A stretch of 64,000 nt of DNA from Duganella alba (GCF_009674495.1 NZ_WKJN01000018.1:1-64000), one strand, 5' to 3'; shown: positions 26,609 through 35,141, counted from the stretch's first letter. The notes: a model not told the origin generated them from the letters alone. Numbers and translations are program-made.

Positions 26609-27271
26609 ATGTCCCTGACCCTGTACTACCACCCGCTGGCCTCGTTCTGTCACAAGGTGCTGATTGCCCTGTATGAAAACGGCACCGACTTTGAGAAGCG
26701 CATCATCAACCTGGGCGAGGAAGCCGACCGCGCCGAGCTGGAGGCGATCTGGCCGCTGTGCAAATTCCCCGTGCTGCGCGATAACGCCCAGCACCGCGAC
26801 GTGCCGGAAACCTCGATCATCATCGAATACCTGGACCGCCACTATCCCGGCGCCCAGCTGATGATACCGGCCGACTGGGACGATGCGCTGGACGTGCGCC
26901 TGTGGGACCGCTTCTTCGACAACTACGTGCAGGGACCGGTGCAAACCATCGTCAGCGCGCATCTGACGGGCCTGAGCTGCGACCAGACCAAGGAGCGCAC
27001 CAAGCTCAAGACGGCCTACAAGATGATCGAGAAGCGCATGGCCACGCGCAGCTGGCTGTGCGGCGAAGCGTTCAGCCTGGCCGATTGCGCGGCGGCGCCG
27101 GCGCTGTTCTATGCCTGCACGCTACTGCCGTTCCCCGAGGAATACCACCACCTGCAAAGCTACTTCGAGCGGCTGGTGGCGCGGCCATCGGTCAAGCAGG
27201 TGCTGGACGAGTCCAAGCCGTATTTCTCGCTGTATCCGTTTGCCCAGGAGATACCCGAGCGCTTTCTGTAA
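26609..27271 (+). CDS. Glutathione S-transferase family protein
   Basis: A 220-residue protein starting at ATG 26609; the frame stays open upstream but there is no homology before this codon. The thioredoxin-like half (LTLYYHPLASFCHKVLIALY ... PETSIIIEYLDRHYPG, with the cis-Pro in FPVLR and ET-S pair for glutathione) is followed by the helical C-terminal half (WLCGEAFSLADCAAAPALFY). Cytoplasmic detoxification or isomerisation by glutathione; the substrate is not predictable. A small GC-rich hairpin (27279-27298) follows. Confidence 0.9.
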   Translation: MSLTLYYHPLASFCHKVLIALYENGTDFEKRIINLGEEADRAELEAIWPLCKFPVLRDNAQHRDVPETSIIIEYLDRHYPGAQLMIPADWDDALDVRLWDRFFDNYVQGPVQTIVSAHLTGLSCDQTKERTKLKTAYKMIEKRMATRSWLCGEAFSLADCAAAPALFYACTLLPFPEEYHHLQSYFERLVARPSVKQVLDESKPYFSLYPFAQEIPERFL

Positions 27272-27278
27272 GCGCAGT

Positions 27279-27298
27279 GCCGCACGGTAGCGTGCGGC
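27279..27298 (+). terminator. Short hairpin after the GST gene
   Basis: GCCGCAC (27279-27285) and GTGCGGC (27292-27298) form a 7-bp stem with a 6-base loop right after the GST stop. No T-run, so at most a weak terminator or 3'-end stabiliser. Confidence 0.4.
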
Positions 27299-27310
27299 GA
27301 ATCCGTGAAT

Positions 27311-27340
27311 CATGTCCTTTCCCCATCAAGAAAGGACATG
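27311..27340 (+). promoter_or_regulatory. Ribosome-site-sequestering hairpin before the Tat-SDR gene
   Basis: CATGTCCTTTC (27311-27321) and GAAAGGACATG (27330-27340) are perfect complements (11 bp) around an 8-base loop. The right arm contains the only Shine-Dalgarno (AAAGGA, 27331-27336) for the ATG at 27343, so the folded mRNA would hide it. This is the layout of RNA thermometers and other translational switches. The structure is certain at sequence level; its function is inferred. Confidence 0.6.
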
Positions 27341-27342
27341 CC

Positions 27343-28338
27343 ATGGATAATCCCAATTCCTCGCGCCGGGCGCTGGTCGGCGCAGCCGCCACCGGCCTTC
27401 TGGGCGCCGCGGTGGGCCCGGCTGGCGCGCAGGGCAGCGCAGCGGCTGGCGCAGACGTGCCGCCCAAAAATCCGCTCGACGCCTATCCGGCGCCGCCGTT
27501 CCCCAAGCAGCAGCAACCCTGGCCGGGCTTGGCCAGCAAGATGAATCCGCGCCCGGACCACGGCGAAACCAGCTACAAAGGTTCCGGCCGCCTGAAGGGC
27601 CGCAAGGCGCTGCTGACAGGCGGCGATTCCGGCATCGGCCGCGCCGCCGCCATCGCCTTCGCGCGCGAGGGCGCCGATGTGGCGATCAACTATCTGCCGG
27701 CCGAGGAAGCCGATGCGCGCGAGGTGGTGGCGTTGATCCGCGCCGAGGGCCGTAAGGCGGTGGCGATTCCGGGCGATATCAAGGATGAGGCGTTCTGCAA
27801 GAAACTGGTGGCGGACGCCGCGCGCCAGCTGGGCGGTCTGGACATTCTGGTCAACAACGCCGCGCGCCAGTTTTCGCGCGATTCGATCCTGGATATGACT
27901 ACCGCCGATTTCGACGAGACCTTCAAGACCAATGTGTATGCAATGTTCTGGATCACCAAGGCGGCCGTGCCTTTGCTCAAGCCCGGATCGACCATCATCA
28001 ATACCGCTTCGGTGAATGCCTACGATCCGGGCGAGAATATTATCGATTATGCCGCCACCAAGGGCGCGATCATAATCTTTACCAAAGGGCTGGCCAAGCA
28101 GCTGGCGTCCAAGGGAATCCGGGTGAACGCGGTGGCGCCGGGGCCGTTCTGGACGCCGTTGCAGGTGACGGGCGGGCAGCCTGCGGACAAGCTGCCGCAG
28201 TTCGGCGCGGATACGCCGTTGAAGCGGCCGGGGCAGCCGGCCGAGCTGGCTGGTGTGTATGTGCTGCTGGCGTCGAACGAATCCAGCTACGCCACCGGAC
28301 AGGTGTATGCCGCCGTTGGCGGCCACGGCGGACCATAA
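27343..28338 (+). CDS. SDR family oxidoreductase with Tat-type signal
   Basis: A 331-residue protein. Start at ATG 27343, six bases after AAAGGA; the longer open frame upstream is the shadow of the GST gene. The N-terminus has a twin-arginine motif and hydrophobic stretch (SSRRALVGAAATGLLGAAVG), then a Pro-rich linker. The enzyme core is a YghA/YhdF-type SDR: TGGDSGIGRA for NAD(P), NNAARQ, catalytic Ser in NTASVNAY and YAATKGA (Tyr/Lys). Substrates of this group are mostly unknown; they are stress-linked in several bacteria. Export of an NAD(P)-dependent enzyme would be unusual, as cofactor would have to be loaded before Tat transport. Confidence 0.85.
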   Translation: MDNPNSSRRALVGAAATGLLGAAVGPAGAQGSAAAGADVPPKNPLDAYPAPPFPKQQQPWPGLASKMNPRPDHGETSYKGSGRLKGRKALLTGGDSGIGRAAAIAFAREGADVAINYLPAEEADAREVVALIRAEGRKAVAIPGDIKDEAFCKKLVADAARQLGGLDILVNNAARQFSRDSILDMTTADFDETFKTNVYAMFWITKAAVPLLKPGSTIINTASVNAYDPGENIIDYAATKGAIIIFTKGLAKQLASKGIRVNAVAPGPFWTPLQVTGGQPADKLPQFGADTPLKRPGQPAELAGVYVLLASNESSYATGQVYAAVGGHGGP

Positions 28339-28340
28339 CG

Positions 28341-28378
28341 AACCCCGTCATTCCCGCCTGCGCGGGAACGACGGGGTT
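28341..28378. terminator. Bidirectional terminator hairpin (REP-like)
   Basis: AACCCCGTCATTCCCGC (28341-28357) pairs with GCGGGAACGACGGGGTT (28362-28378) with one mismatch and a 4-base loop, flanked by T-rich sequence on the right (TTTAGTTTTTG). It lies between the convergent SDR and phasin genes and can serve both. The core (GTCATTCCCGC...GCGGGAA) is a sequence type dispersed in many proteobacterial genomes. Confidence 0.75.
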
Positions 28379-28866
28379 TAGTTTTTGTTGCCCTCGTTGG
28401 CGCTCTGCACCGAGGCGGCTTGCGGGAAGGCCTGGTTTTGCGCCGCGACGTTGGCAAAGCGGCTGGCCTCGTCGACCTGCTTGCGCGCCGCCTGCCGGCC
28501 AGCATCGGCCAGTTCGCTGACGGTGCGCGCCGCCTCCGGCACATGCTGCTCGGCCACGCTCTTCAGCTCGGCCTGGAACTCGGTCGCCACCTGCGCCAGT
28601 TGTTGCTGGTAACTCTGCAGTTTCTGCAGCAGCGCGCCGGCCTGCAGCGACGAATTGTCCGCGCCGCGCTCGTTCAGCGGCGTCTGCACCGCGCGTTGCA
28701 GCACTGCCGACGATTCCTCCAGCCATTCGCGGCCAAACTGCACGTTCACGTCGGCCAGCTGGCGCAGCGAGCGCAGTACCGCCTGGTTCAGGTCGGCGTA
28801 ATAATCGATACGGGCTTCCGCATGCTTGCGGGCTGCCGGGGTCAGCGTTTCAACAAACGAGTTCAT
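28378..28866 (-). CDS. Phasin family protein
   Basis: A 162-residue, almost entirely helical protein, starting at ATG 28864-28866 after AGGAGC. The N-terminal part (MNSFVETLTPAARKHAEAR) and the amphipathic middle (LKSVAEQHVPEAARTVSELA) fit the Phasin_2 type that coats polyhydroxyalkanoate granules. A longer in-frame start at 28935 adds residues unlike phasins. Genes for PHA synthesis are not in the window. Sure of the family, less so of granule binding. Confidence 0.78.
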   Translation of the reverse strand: MNSFVETLTPAARKHAEARIDYYADLNQAVLRSLRQLADVNVQFGREWLEESSAVLQRAVQTPLNERGADNSSLQAGALLQKLQSYQQQLAQVATEFQAELKSVAEQHVPEAARTVSELADAGRQAARKQVDEASRFANVAAQNQAFPQAASVQSANEGNKN

Positions 28867-28996
28867 GGGATTGCTCCTGGTGAGGTAGTGGCCAAAGCGG
28901 GGGAAGCGGACGTTTTGGCCTGGCGTCCGCTGCAATATGATCGCAAATGTCGCCGCTTTGTGGCACTCCAGAGCTTGCTGGAACTATTTGTTTTCC

Positions 28997-30301
28997 TTAC
29001 TCAACAGATAATGAAGGCCGTGGCAGGAGCAGCAGCTGGCGCTGCCGTCCGTTGATGTAGCGCACGCCACTTGCATCGAAGTAGGCATCCTCCTCCAGCA
29101 TCATGCGCACCGGCTCGCGCCAGCCCGGCAAATCGCTGGCCGCGTTCAGCTCGATCGAGTAGGCGGTGCGCGGACGCAGCATGTCGTCGCCGCTGCCCGG
29201 CACGCCGCCTTGCGCGTCCCACATGCCGATCGCCGGCCCGGCCGCGTGGCCGTGGTAGCCGATCGGATGGGTGTAGATGGTCGGCTGCAAGCCTTCGGCC
29301 CTGGCCTGTTGTAGCGAGGCCGCCAGCACCGCATTGCCGCTGCGGCCTTCCTTGAAGTGGGACAGCAGGATGTCCTGCACGCGGTTGGCGCGGACGAAAG
29401 CCTGGGCCAGCGCGGCCGGCGCGGCGGTCTCGCCGGGCTTCAGCACATAGGCGTGCTGCTGGATGTCGGTGTTCAGGCGCAGATAGGTGATGCCGATGTC
29501 GACGTGCAGCAGATCGCCGGGCGTGATCACGTCCGGATTGGCGCGCTGCGTGTCCTGGCGCTGGATCTCCACCGACGGGTGGAACCAGGTGTCATAGCCC
29601 AGGTCACGGATCTTCTGGCGGAACCACCACACCACGTCCTCGCTGGTGGTGATGCCGGGCGTGATCACGCGTTCGGAAAAGCCTTCCTCGATAATCTTGT
29701 GCGTGGCGCTGATCAGCTGCGGGTAGATCTGCATTTCGCGCTCGGTGCGCGTTTCCAGCCAGCGCACCGCCAGCGGCTCGGCCGACACCACGCGCGGCTT
29801 GAATGCCGCCGGCAGCGCCGCCAGCAGCTCGCTGTACTCGGTGTGGTCGATGCCGTCGGCATGGCCGAAGTGGGCCGAGGTGTTCAGGCCGATCCTGTTC
29901 GGATTGCGCGTCTTGATGATGTCGACCAGCGCGTCCCACTGGTTGGGGAACTTCTTCATGTCCCAGGCGGCCTTGATGCTGTTGCCGACGTTGTAGCGCG
30001 CCACCGCCAGCCGTTCCACCTTGCCGCTGGCGCCGTCGCGGTAGAACACCAGGATGGTGCGGCGGCGGGCGTTCAGCCATTCCGCCGGCAGCATGGTTTT
30101 CAGCACCGGATCTTCGTTATACTCGCGCGACACCACCACCCACATATCGATGCCGGTTTGCGCCATGGCGGCCGGCAGCACCGTGTCGAAACGCTCGGCC
30201 AGCAGTTCGTTGACGACGGTGGCCTGCGCGCGCAGCGGCAGCACCTCGGCCTGAGTGGCTGCGGCCAGCAGCAGGGAGAAGGCAAGCAGGAATTTTTTCA
30301 T
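28997..30301 (-). CDS. Exported M24 family metallopeptidase (Xaa-Pro peptidase-like)
   Basis: A 434-residue protein starting at ATG 30299-30301, which opens a signal peptide (MKKFLLAFSLLLAAATQA). Mature part: an N-terminal creatinase-like domain, then the pita-bread M24 domain with metal ligands in LHVDIG (Asp), NTDIQQHAY (Asp), THPIGYHGH (His), YSIELN (Glu) and EEDAYF (Glu). It probably trims peptides in the periplasm. A longer upstream in-frame start at 30343 lacks signal-peptide character. Divergent from the hydrolase gene at 30381. Confidence 0.85.
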   Translation of the reverse strand: MKKFLLAFSLLLAAATQAEVLPLRAQATVVNELLAERFDTVLPAAMAQTGIDMWVVVSREYNEDPVLKTMLPAEWLNARRRTILVFYRDGASGKVERLAVARYNVGNSIKAAWDMKKFPNQWDALVDIIKTRNPNRIGLNTSAHFGHADGIDHTEYSELLAALPAAFKPRVVSAEPLAVRWLETRTEREMQIYPQLISATHKIIEEGFSERVITPGITTSEDVVWWFRQKIRDLGYDTWFHPSVEIQRQDTQRANPDVITPGDLLHVDIGITYLRLNTDIQQHAYVLKPGETAAPAALAQAFVRANRVQDILLSHFKEGRSGNAVLAASLQQARAEGLQPTIYTHPIGYHGHAAGPAIGMWDAQGGVPGSGDDMLRPRTAYSIELNAASDLPGWREPVRMMLEEDAYFDASGVRYINGRQRQLLLLPRPSLSVE

Positions 30302-30380
30302 TGGTCGATGGTGATACGGCTTTTTACCAATGTCAATCAACAATATTTATAATGCTCGTTGCATACGCAAAGGAGAGAAC

Positions 30381-31169
30381 ATGGCAGCACCTTCGGTTTT
30401 TTATCTGCACGGCGGTCCGGCGCTTGGTCCGGTGTTTGAGCGCGCCCGCTTTCCGGACGCGACGCACGTTCACTGGTGGCACCAGCCGCTGGCCAAACCG
30501 TGCGCGGCGCGTCCCTATCTGGACCTGCTGGAAGCCACATTGACGGAATTCCGTCGCGTGGCGGCCGAAGCCGGCCAGCCGCTGACGGTGATGGCCAGTT
30601 CTTTCGGCGCCCACCTGGCGGTGCATCTGGCGCGCCAGGCGCCGGAGCTGATCAAGGACATCGTGCTGCTGGGGCCTACCTTCAATCCCGAGCAGGCCGC
30701 GCTGCGCCTGGCGCGCCGCGCCTTCCGCGTGCACACCGACCACCAGCACGCCGGCAAGCTGGCCACCGCGCTGGCGATGTATGAGGATGATCCGGGCCGG
30801 CCGCGTTTCTGGGACGTGTTCGGCGCGCTGTCGCTGCTGCCGGATGTGACGGAGCTGTACTTCGGCCCGAACGCCGGTCCGGACGCGGCGCGCTCGTTCT
30901 CGGAGCTGATCCAGCAGCCTGGCGCCTTCGACGGCCCGACTTCGGTCGCCACCTCGGACGATTTCTCGGCGCTGGACCACACGCCGGTGCAAAGCCCGTT
31001 CACCGGCCCGGTGTCGGTGCTGTTTGGCGCCTACGATCCGATGATCGACGCCGAACAGGATCGCACCGTGTGGGAAGCGATCTTCCCGCAGGCCGCCTTT
31101 TTCAAGGTGGAGACGGGCCACTTCCCGCTGCTGGAGCTGACGCTGGAGCAGTGCCTGTCGCCGGCTTAA
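30381..31169 (+). CDS. Alpha/beta hydrolase
   Basis: A 262-residue cytoplasmic protein starting at ATG 30381 after AAGGAGAG. Core features: oxyanion region VFYLHGGPALG, nucleophile elbow ASSFGAH (Ser), acid in FGAYDPMID (Asp) and a late GHFPLLEL (His). Substrate unknown. It stands alone and overlaps the convergent sugar-porter gene by 4 bases. Confidence 0.8.
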   Translation: MAAPSVFYLHGGPALGPVFERARFPDATHVHWWHQPLAKPCAARPYLDLLEATLTEFRRVAAEAGQPLTVMASSFGAHLAVHLARQAPELIKDIVLLGPTFNPEQAALRLARRAFRVHTDHQHAGKLATALAMYEDDPGRPRFWDVFGALSLLPDVTELYFGPNAGPDAARSFSELIQQPGAFDGPTSVATSDDFSALDHTPVQSPFTGPVSVLFGAYDPMIDAEQDRTVWEAIFPQAAFFKVETGHFPLLELTLEQCLSPA

Positions 31170-32989
31170 CGGGAGAAGTGCGCCTCGATTTCTTCCAGCG
31201 TCTTGCCCTTGGTTTCGGGCAGCAGGAAGGCGGCCGTCAGGAAGTACAGCAGCGTGCAGCCGGCGCCGTAGAAGAACATGGTCGCATAACCGTACTGCCC
31301 CACGGTGGGCAGGAACACGGCGGCGATCATGGTCGACACGAACTGGTTGATCAGCAGCGCGATGCTCATGCCGTTGGAGCGGATGCGGGTCGGCATCAGC
31401 TCCGACAGCGCCAGCCACACGCACACGCCGGGACCGACGGCGAAGCTGGCCACGAACATGCACATCGCCAGCATCACCTGCCAGCCATGCGCGGACGACG
31501 GCACCGCCGCCATGTCGGCGCGCTCGATGTGCAGCGGCGCGTTCATGCCTTCGGCCGGATCGGCGAAGGGATTCAGATGCAGCTTGCGGAAGAATACGCC
31601 GATCACGCTGTCGGCCTGCACCGTGTCTTCGCGGTTCATGCGCAGCACCGGCAGGGCCGGATCGTCGCTGCGGCGGCTTTGCACGTTGGTGAACGGGCCG
31701 TAGGAGTAGGCCACGGTCAGTTGTACCGGCGCGCCGCCCGGGCCGGCCGCCGCGCCAAATGATTGCAGCGTTTCGGCGTCGAGGCGCAGCGCCAGGCTGT
31801 CGGATTGCATGCGTGCTTGCAGCATCGGACGCACGTCGCGTTGTTCGCCTTCGACGCTGCGGAACAGCAGGCCGGCCGCCAGCAGGGCGATGACGATGCC
31901 GGCGGTGCCCAGCATCAGCAGGAACTTGCGGCCCTTGCGGTCCACCAGCACCACGGCGACGATGGTCATCAGCGCGTTCAGCACCTTTAGCGCTACGTCG
32001 GCGCTGTTGGCGGTGGCGCCGGACAGGCCGGCCTGGTTCAGGATATTCACCACGTAGGCCAGCACGGAGTTGATGCCGGTGGCCTGGTTCAGCGCCAGGA
32101 TCAGGCAGGCCAGCAGAAAGGGCAGCACATAGCGGCGGCTCAGCAGCGGGCCGTCAGCCGCGCGGCCGGTGGCGCCGGGCTCAGCGGCGGACGATGTGTC
32201 GGCTGGCGTCGGCGCGGCCGGCGCATCGGGCGAGGCCAGGGCCTGCCGGATCTCGCGCAGCTCGGCCTCCGCCTCATCGGCGGGGCGGGTGCGCAGCAGC
32301 GCGGTGCGCGCTTCCTCGATGCGTCCACGGCGCGCCAGCCAGCGCGGCGATTCGGCCAGCAGCAGCGCGCCCGCGCTGAAGACGATCCCCGGCGTCAGAC
32401 ACCACCAGAAGATGCTGCGCCACGCATGATCCTTGGCCGCAAACACCGCCGCCGCGCGCGCCGCTTCGTCCAGATGCTGCGCAGCCGCCGTCGCGCCTTC
32501 CACCGAATTCGCCTGCATCAAGCCAATCAGCGCCGCCGCCACCAGCCCGACCGTCAGCAGCAGCTGAAACAGCGCCGCACCTCGTCCACGCTGGCGCGCA
32601 TGCAGGCACTCCGCCAGATACAGCGGCACCACCACGCCAATCAAACCGCCGCTGACGCCTTGCAGCAAGCGCCCGAGCAGCAGCGGCACATAACCATCCG
32701 CCAGCGCAATCAGCGGAATGCTCAACGTGAACAGCACGCCGGACAGCACCATCGCCAGGCGCCGGCCGATCCAGTCCGCCAACGCGCCCGCAAACAGCGA
32801 TGACAGCACGGACCCGAGCAACACCGCCGCCACGATAAAACTCAACTGCTGCGCACTCAATCGCCACGCCACCGACGCCGTGGATTCCAGATACGGCAGC
32901 GCGCCGGCAATGATGCCGACGTCGATGCCATATAACAGCCCACCCATCCCTGCAATGAACAACAAAAATCCCATGGCGCGAGCTTGCAT
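31166..32989 (-). CDS. Sugar porter MFS permease with periplasmic insert (AgaP-like)
   Basis: A 607-residue inner-membrane transporter, about 130 longer than usual. Sugar-porter signatures: DVGIIAGALPYLE in helix 1, ADWIGRR, VPLYLAECLHARQRGR, AESPRWLARRGR, DRKGRK and the final PETKGKTLEEIE. Twelve helices fit, but residues about 378-502 form a hydrophilic insert between helices 9 and 10, predicted periplasmic, with no motif I recognise. It lies 11 bases downstream of the deacetylase gene in the repressor-deacetylase-permease operon and is the likely importer of the sugar released by the GH36 enzyme, most probably GalNAc. Confidence 0.85.
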   Translation of the reverse strand: MQARAMGFLLFIAGMGGLLYGIDVGIIAGALPYLESTASVAWRLSAQQLSFIVAAVLLGSVLSSLFAGALADWIGRRLAMVLSGVLFTLSIPLIALADGYVPLLLGRLLQGVSGGLIGVVVPLYLAECLHARQRGRGAALFQLLLTVGLVAAALIGLMQANSVEGATAAAQHLDEAARAAAVFAAKDHAWRSIFWWCLTPGIVFSAGALLLAESPRWLARRGRIEEARTALLRTRPADEAEAELREIRQALASPDAPAAPTPADTSSAAEPGATGRAADGPLLSRRYVLPFLLACLILALNQATGINSVLAYVVNILNQAGLSGATANSADVALKVLNALMTIVAVVLVDRKGRKFLLMLGTAGIVIALLAAGLLFRSVEGEQRDVRPMLQARMQSDSLALRLDAETLQSFGAAAGPGGAPVQLTVAYSYGPFTNVQSRRSDDPALPVLRMNREDTVQADSVIGVFFRKLHLNPFADPAEGMNAPLHIERADMAAVPSSAHGWQVMLAMCMFVASFAVGPGVCVWLALSELMPTRIRSNGMSIALLINQFVSTMIAAVFLPTVGQYGYATMFFYGAGCTLLYFLTAAFLLPETKGKTLEEIEAHFSR

Positions 32990-33000
32990 CGGGTCTCCGG

Positions 33001-34122
33001 CTAGTTGGTGGATAGATCGATGGCTTCGCCTTCAACGAAGACGGCCACCGGTTGTAAGTCCGCATTCAATACTACGATGTCGGCCCAGCCGCCCGGCGCC
33101 AGGCGACCGCGTTCGGTCTCGCCCAGATAATCGGCAGGGTAGAGCGACAGCCGATGCGATGCATCGGCCAGCTCCAGCCCGAGGCCGACGAAATTGCGCA
33201 AGGCCTGATCCATGGTCAGCACGCTGCCAGCCAGGGAACCGGTCGCCAGCCGCACGCAACCCAGGCATTTGTACACACGCTGGCTGCCAAGGCCATACTC
33301 GCCGTCCGGCATGCCGGTGGCCGAGGTGGCGTCGGTCACGCCGTACAGGCGCGGAATCGCCCGCAGCGCGGCGCGGATCGCTCCCGGCGCCACGTGCTGA
33401 AGATCGGGAATGATCTCCGCGTACTCCGCATGCGCCAGCGCCGCGCCAACGATGCCGGGCTTGTAGTGGTTCAGCCCCGTCATGCCGTTGAACAGATGCG
33501 TAAAGCCCGCCGCACCGGCTTCCAGCGCGGCCACGCCGTCTTCATAAGTGCCGTTGCTATGGCCGATCTGCACGCGGATGCCCAGTTCATTCAGTTGCGG
33601 GATCAGGGCCAGATGGTCGGCCACCTCGGTGGCCAGGGTCATCGCGCGGATCGGCGCCAGTTCGTGATAGCTGCGTACCAGGTCCATGCTGCCGACCGCG
33701 ATCGCATCCGCAGGTTGCGCGCCGAGGCGGTGGATGCTGAGGAACGGGCCTTCCAGGTGCACCCCCAGCATGCGCGCGCCGCCTGCCGGCCGTTCGGCGA
33801 TCACCGGCGCCAGGCCGCGCAGCGCGCGGCGGATGGAATTGTCGGTGGCGGTCATGGTGGTGCCCAGCATGGCGGTGGTGCCGTGCTTCGCATGCGCGCG
33901 CGCCACCGTGGCGCCGGCGTCGCCGCCCTGCATGATGTCCACGCCGGCCGCGCCATGCACGTGCAGGTCGATAAAGCCGGGCAGGATGGTCAGCGTCGCG
34001 TCCACGCCGTGGTCCTCGCGGATGTGCAGGATGCGGCCGCTGTCGGAATCGAAAGCGATGCTGCCGGTGATCCAGCCTTCAGGGGTAAGAATACGTCCAC
34101 TCAGCACGGCGTCACTCCGCAA
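33001..34122 (-). CDS. nagA: N-acetylglucosamine/galactosamine-6-phosphate deacetylase (NagA/AgaA)
   Basis: A 373-residue cytoplasmic amidohydrolase. Metal and catalytic residues are in DLHVHGAAG, HLEGPFL (Glu), QIGHSNG (His), FTHLFNGM (His) and GVTDATSATG (catalytic Asp). It removes acetate from GlcNAc-6-P or GalNAc-6-P. With AgaS-, AgaZ- and kinase-like genes across the regulatory region I favour GalNAc-6-P (AgaA), but the sequence alone cannot separate the two. It overlaps the regulator gene by 11 bases, so they are coupled. Confidence 0.9.
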   Translation of the reverse strand: MRSDAVLSGRILTPEGWITGSIAFDSDSGRILHIREDHGVDATLTILPGFIDLHVHGAAGVDIMQGGDAGATVARAHAKHGTTAMLGTTMTATDNSIRRALRGLAPVIAERPAGGARMLGVHLEGPFLSIHRLGAQPADAIAVGSMDLVRSYHELAPIRAMTLATEVADHLALIPQLNELGIRVQIGHSNGTYEDGVAALEAGAAGFTHLFNGMTGLNHYKPGIVGAALAHAEYAEIIPDLQHVAPGAIRAALRAIPRLYGVTDATSATGMPDGEYGLGSQRVYKCLGCVRLATGSLAGSVLTMDQALRNFVGLGLELADASHRLSLYPADYLGETERGRLAPGGWADIVVLNADLQPVAVFVEGEAIDLSTN

Positions 34123-34879
34123 TCACCAGTTCGATGCCTGCCTGCAGCAGGCCTTCGCGGTATTCGTCGCTGACGGAGGCGTCGGTAATCACTGTATGCA
34201 CGCGGTCCAGCTGCACGATGCGGTGCAGGCTCACGCGGCCGAACTTGGAGGCGTCGGCCAGCACGATGATCTTCTTGGCCCGTTCCACCATCTTGTGATT
34301 CAGGCTGGCCTCCGCCTCGTGGTGGGTGGTAACGCCGAACTGCAGGTCGAAACCGTCGACGCCGAGGAACAGCTTGTCGAAGCTGTAGGCCTGCAAACAG
34401 GCTTCGGCCTGCGTGCCCTGGATCGACAGCGACTGCTTGCGCAGCAGGCCGCCGGTGAGGATCAGGTCCACGCCCGGCGCCTCGGCCAGCTCCCAGGCGA
34501 TATTCAGGCCGTTGGTCATCACCGTGATGTTCTGCGCCTCGCGCAGATGGCGCGCCAGCGAAATGGTGGTGGTGCCGGAGTCGATGATGATGTTGTCGCC
34601 CGGTTGCACCAGCCGCGCAGCACAGGCGCCGATGCGTTCCTTCTGCTCGTGGTTGATGGCGTCCTTCTGCGGCACCGTCTGTTCTGGCGGCGGCGTGCGG
34701 GCTAGCGTGGCGCCGCCGTGGCTGCGCGTGGCCAGACCCTGCGATTCCAGCACGCTGAGGTCGCTGCGGATCGTCACTGCCGAGACGCCCAGTTGCTCCA
34801 CCAGTTCGTTGACCTGCACCGAACCGTGCTGGGTGAGCGCTTGCAAAATCATGGCGCGGCGTTGACCGGTATGTCGCAT
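34112..34879 (-). CDS. agaR: DeoR/GlpR family transcriptional regulator (AgaR-like)
   Basis: A 255-residue repressor. The DeoR-type winged helix (RRAMILQALTQHGSVQVNEL, VTIRSDLSVLESQGL) is followed by the sugar-phosphate-sensing domain (GDNIIIDSGTTTISLARHL, LFLGVDGFD, ADASKFGR). It is close by eye to AgaR of E. coli and is the first gene of the leftward operon, facing the TonB receptor gene. It would repress both operons from sites in 34880-35141 and release DNA on binding a sugar phosphate of the pathway. Confidence 0.85.
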   Translation of the reverse strand: MRHTGQRRAMILQALTQHGSVQVNELVEQLGVSAVTIRSDLSVLESQGLATRSHGGATLARTPPPEQTVPQKDAINHEQKERIGACAARLVQPGDNIIIDSGTTTISLARHLREAQNITVMTNGLNIAWELAEAPGVDLILTGGLLRKQSLSIQGTQAEACLQAYSFDKLFLGVDGFDLQFGVTTHHEAEASLNHKMVERAKKIIVLADASKFGRVSLHRIVQLDRVHTVITDASVSDEYREGLLQAGIELVIAE

Positions 34880-34961
34880 GTGTTGTGCTGTTGATTTGTC
34901 AAAAATGGCAGCTTACCAGATCGCGGCCCACCTGCCATCCATCATAGGAAAGTCACACCAC

Positions 34962-35019
34962 AAATATCTTTCGTTTCAATGTAAAACAAAGATATTTCAT
35001 GCTAAAACGAAAGAAAACG
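34962..35019. promoter_or_regulatory. Inverted operator-like motifs, probable AgaR sites
   Basis: AAATATCTTT (34962-34971) and AAAGATATTT (34988-34997) are a perfect 10-bp inverted repeat 16 bases apart. CTTTCGTTT (34968-34976) recurs inverted as AAAACGAAAG (35004-35013), with another CGAAAG at 35047-35052. CTTTCGTTT-like tracts are what I recall for AgaR sites. The region is A+T-rich against GC-rich flanks. Confidence 0.6.
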
Positions 35020-35056
35020 TAAAAACAACAGGTAAAACAAATAATTCGAAAGATTA

Positions 35057-35085
35057 TTGTGTTTTCCTTCTTTGCTTATTACTAT
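35057..35085 (+). promoter_or_regulatory. Candidate sigma-70 promoter of the TonB-receptor operon
   Basis: TTGTGT (35057-35062), 17-base spacer, TACTAT (35080-35085). It sits just downstream of the operator-like repeats, 57 bases before the receptor start, where a repressor bound upstream or over it would block transcription. Confidence 0.4.
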
Positions 35086-35141
35086 CCATACATAAGTCAC
35101 AACAGTGAAACAACACCAGGCACAGACACGGGAGATTTGAT

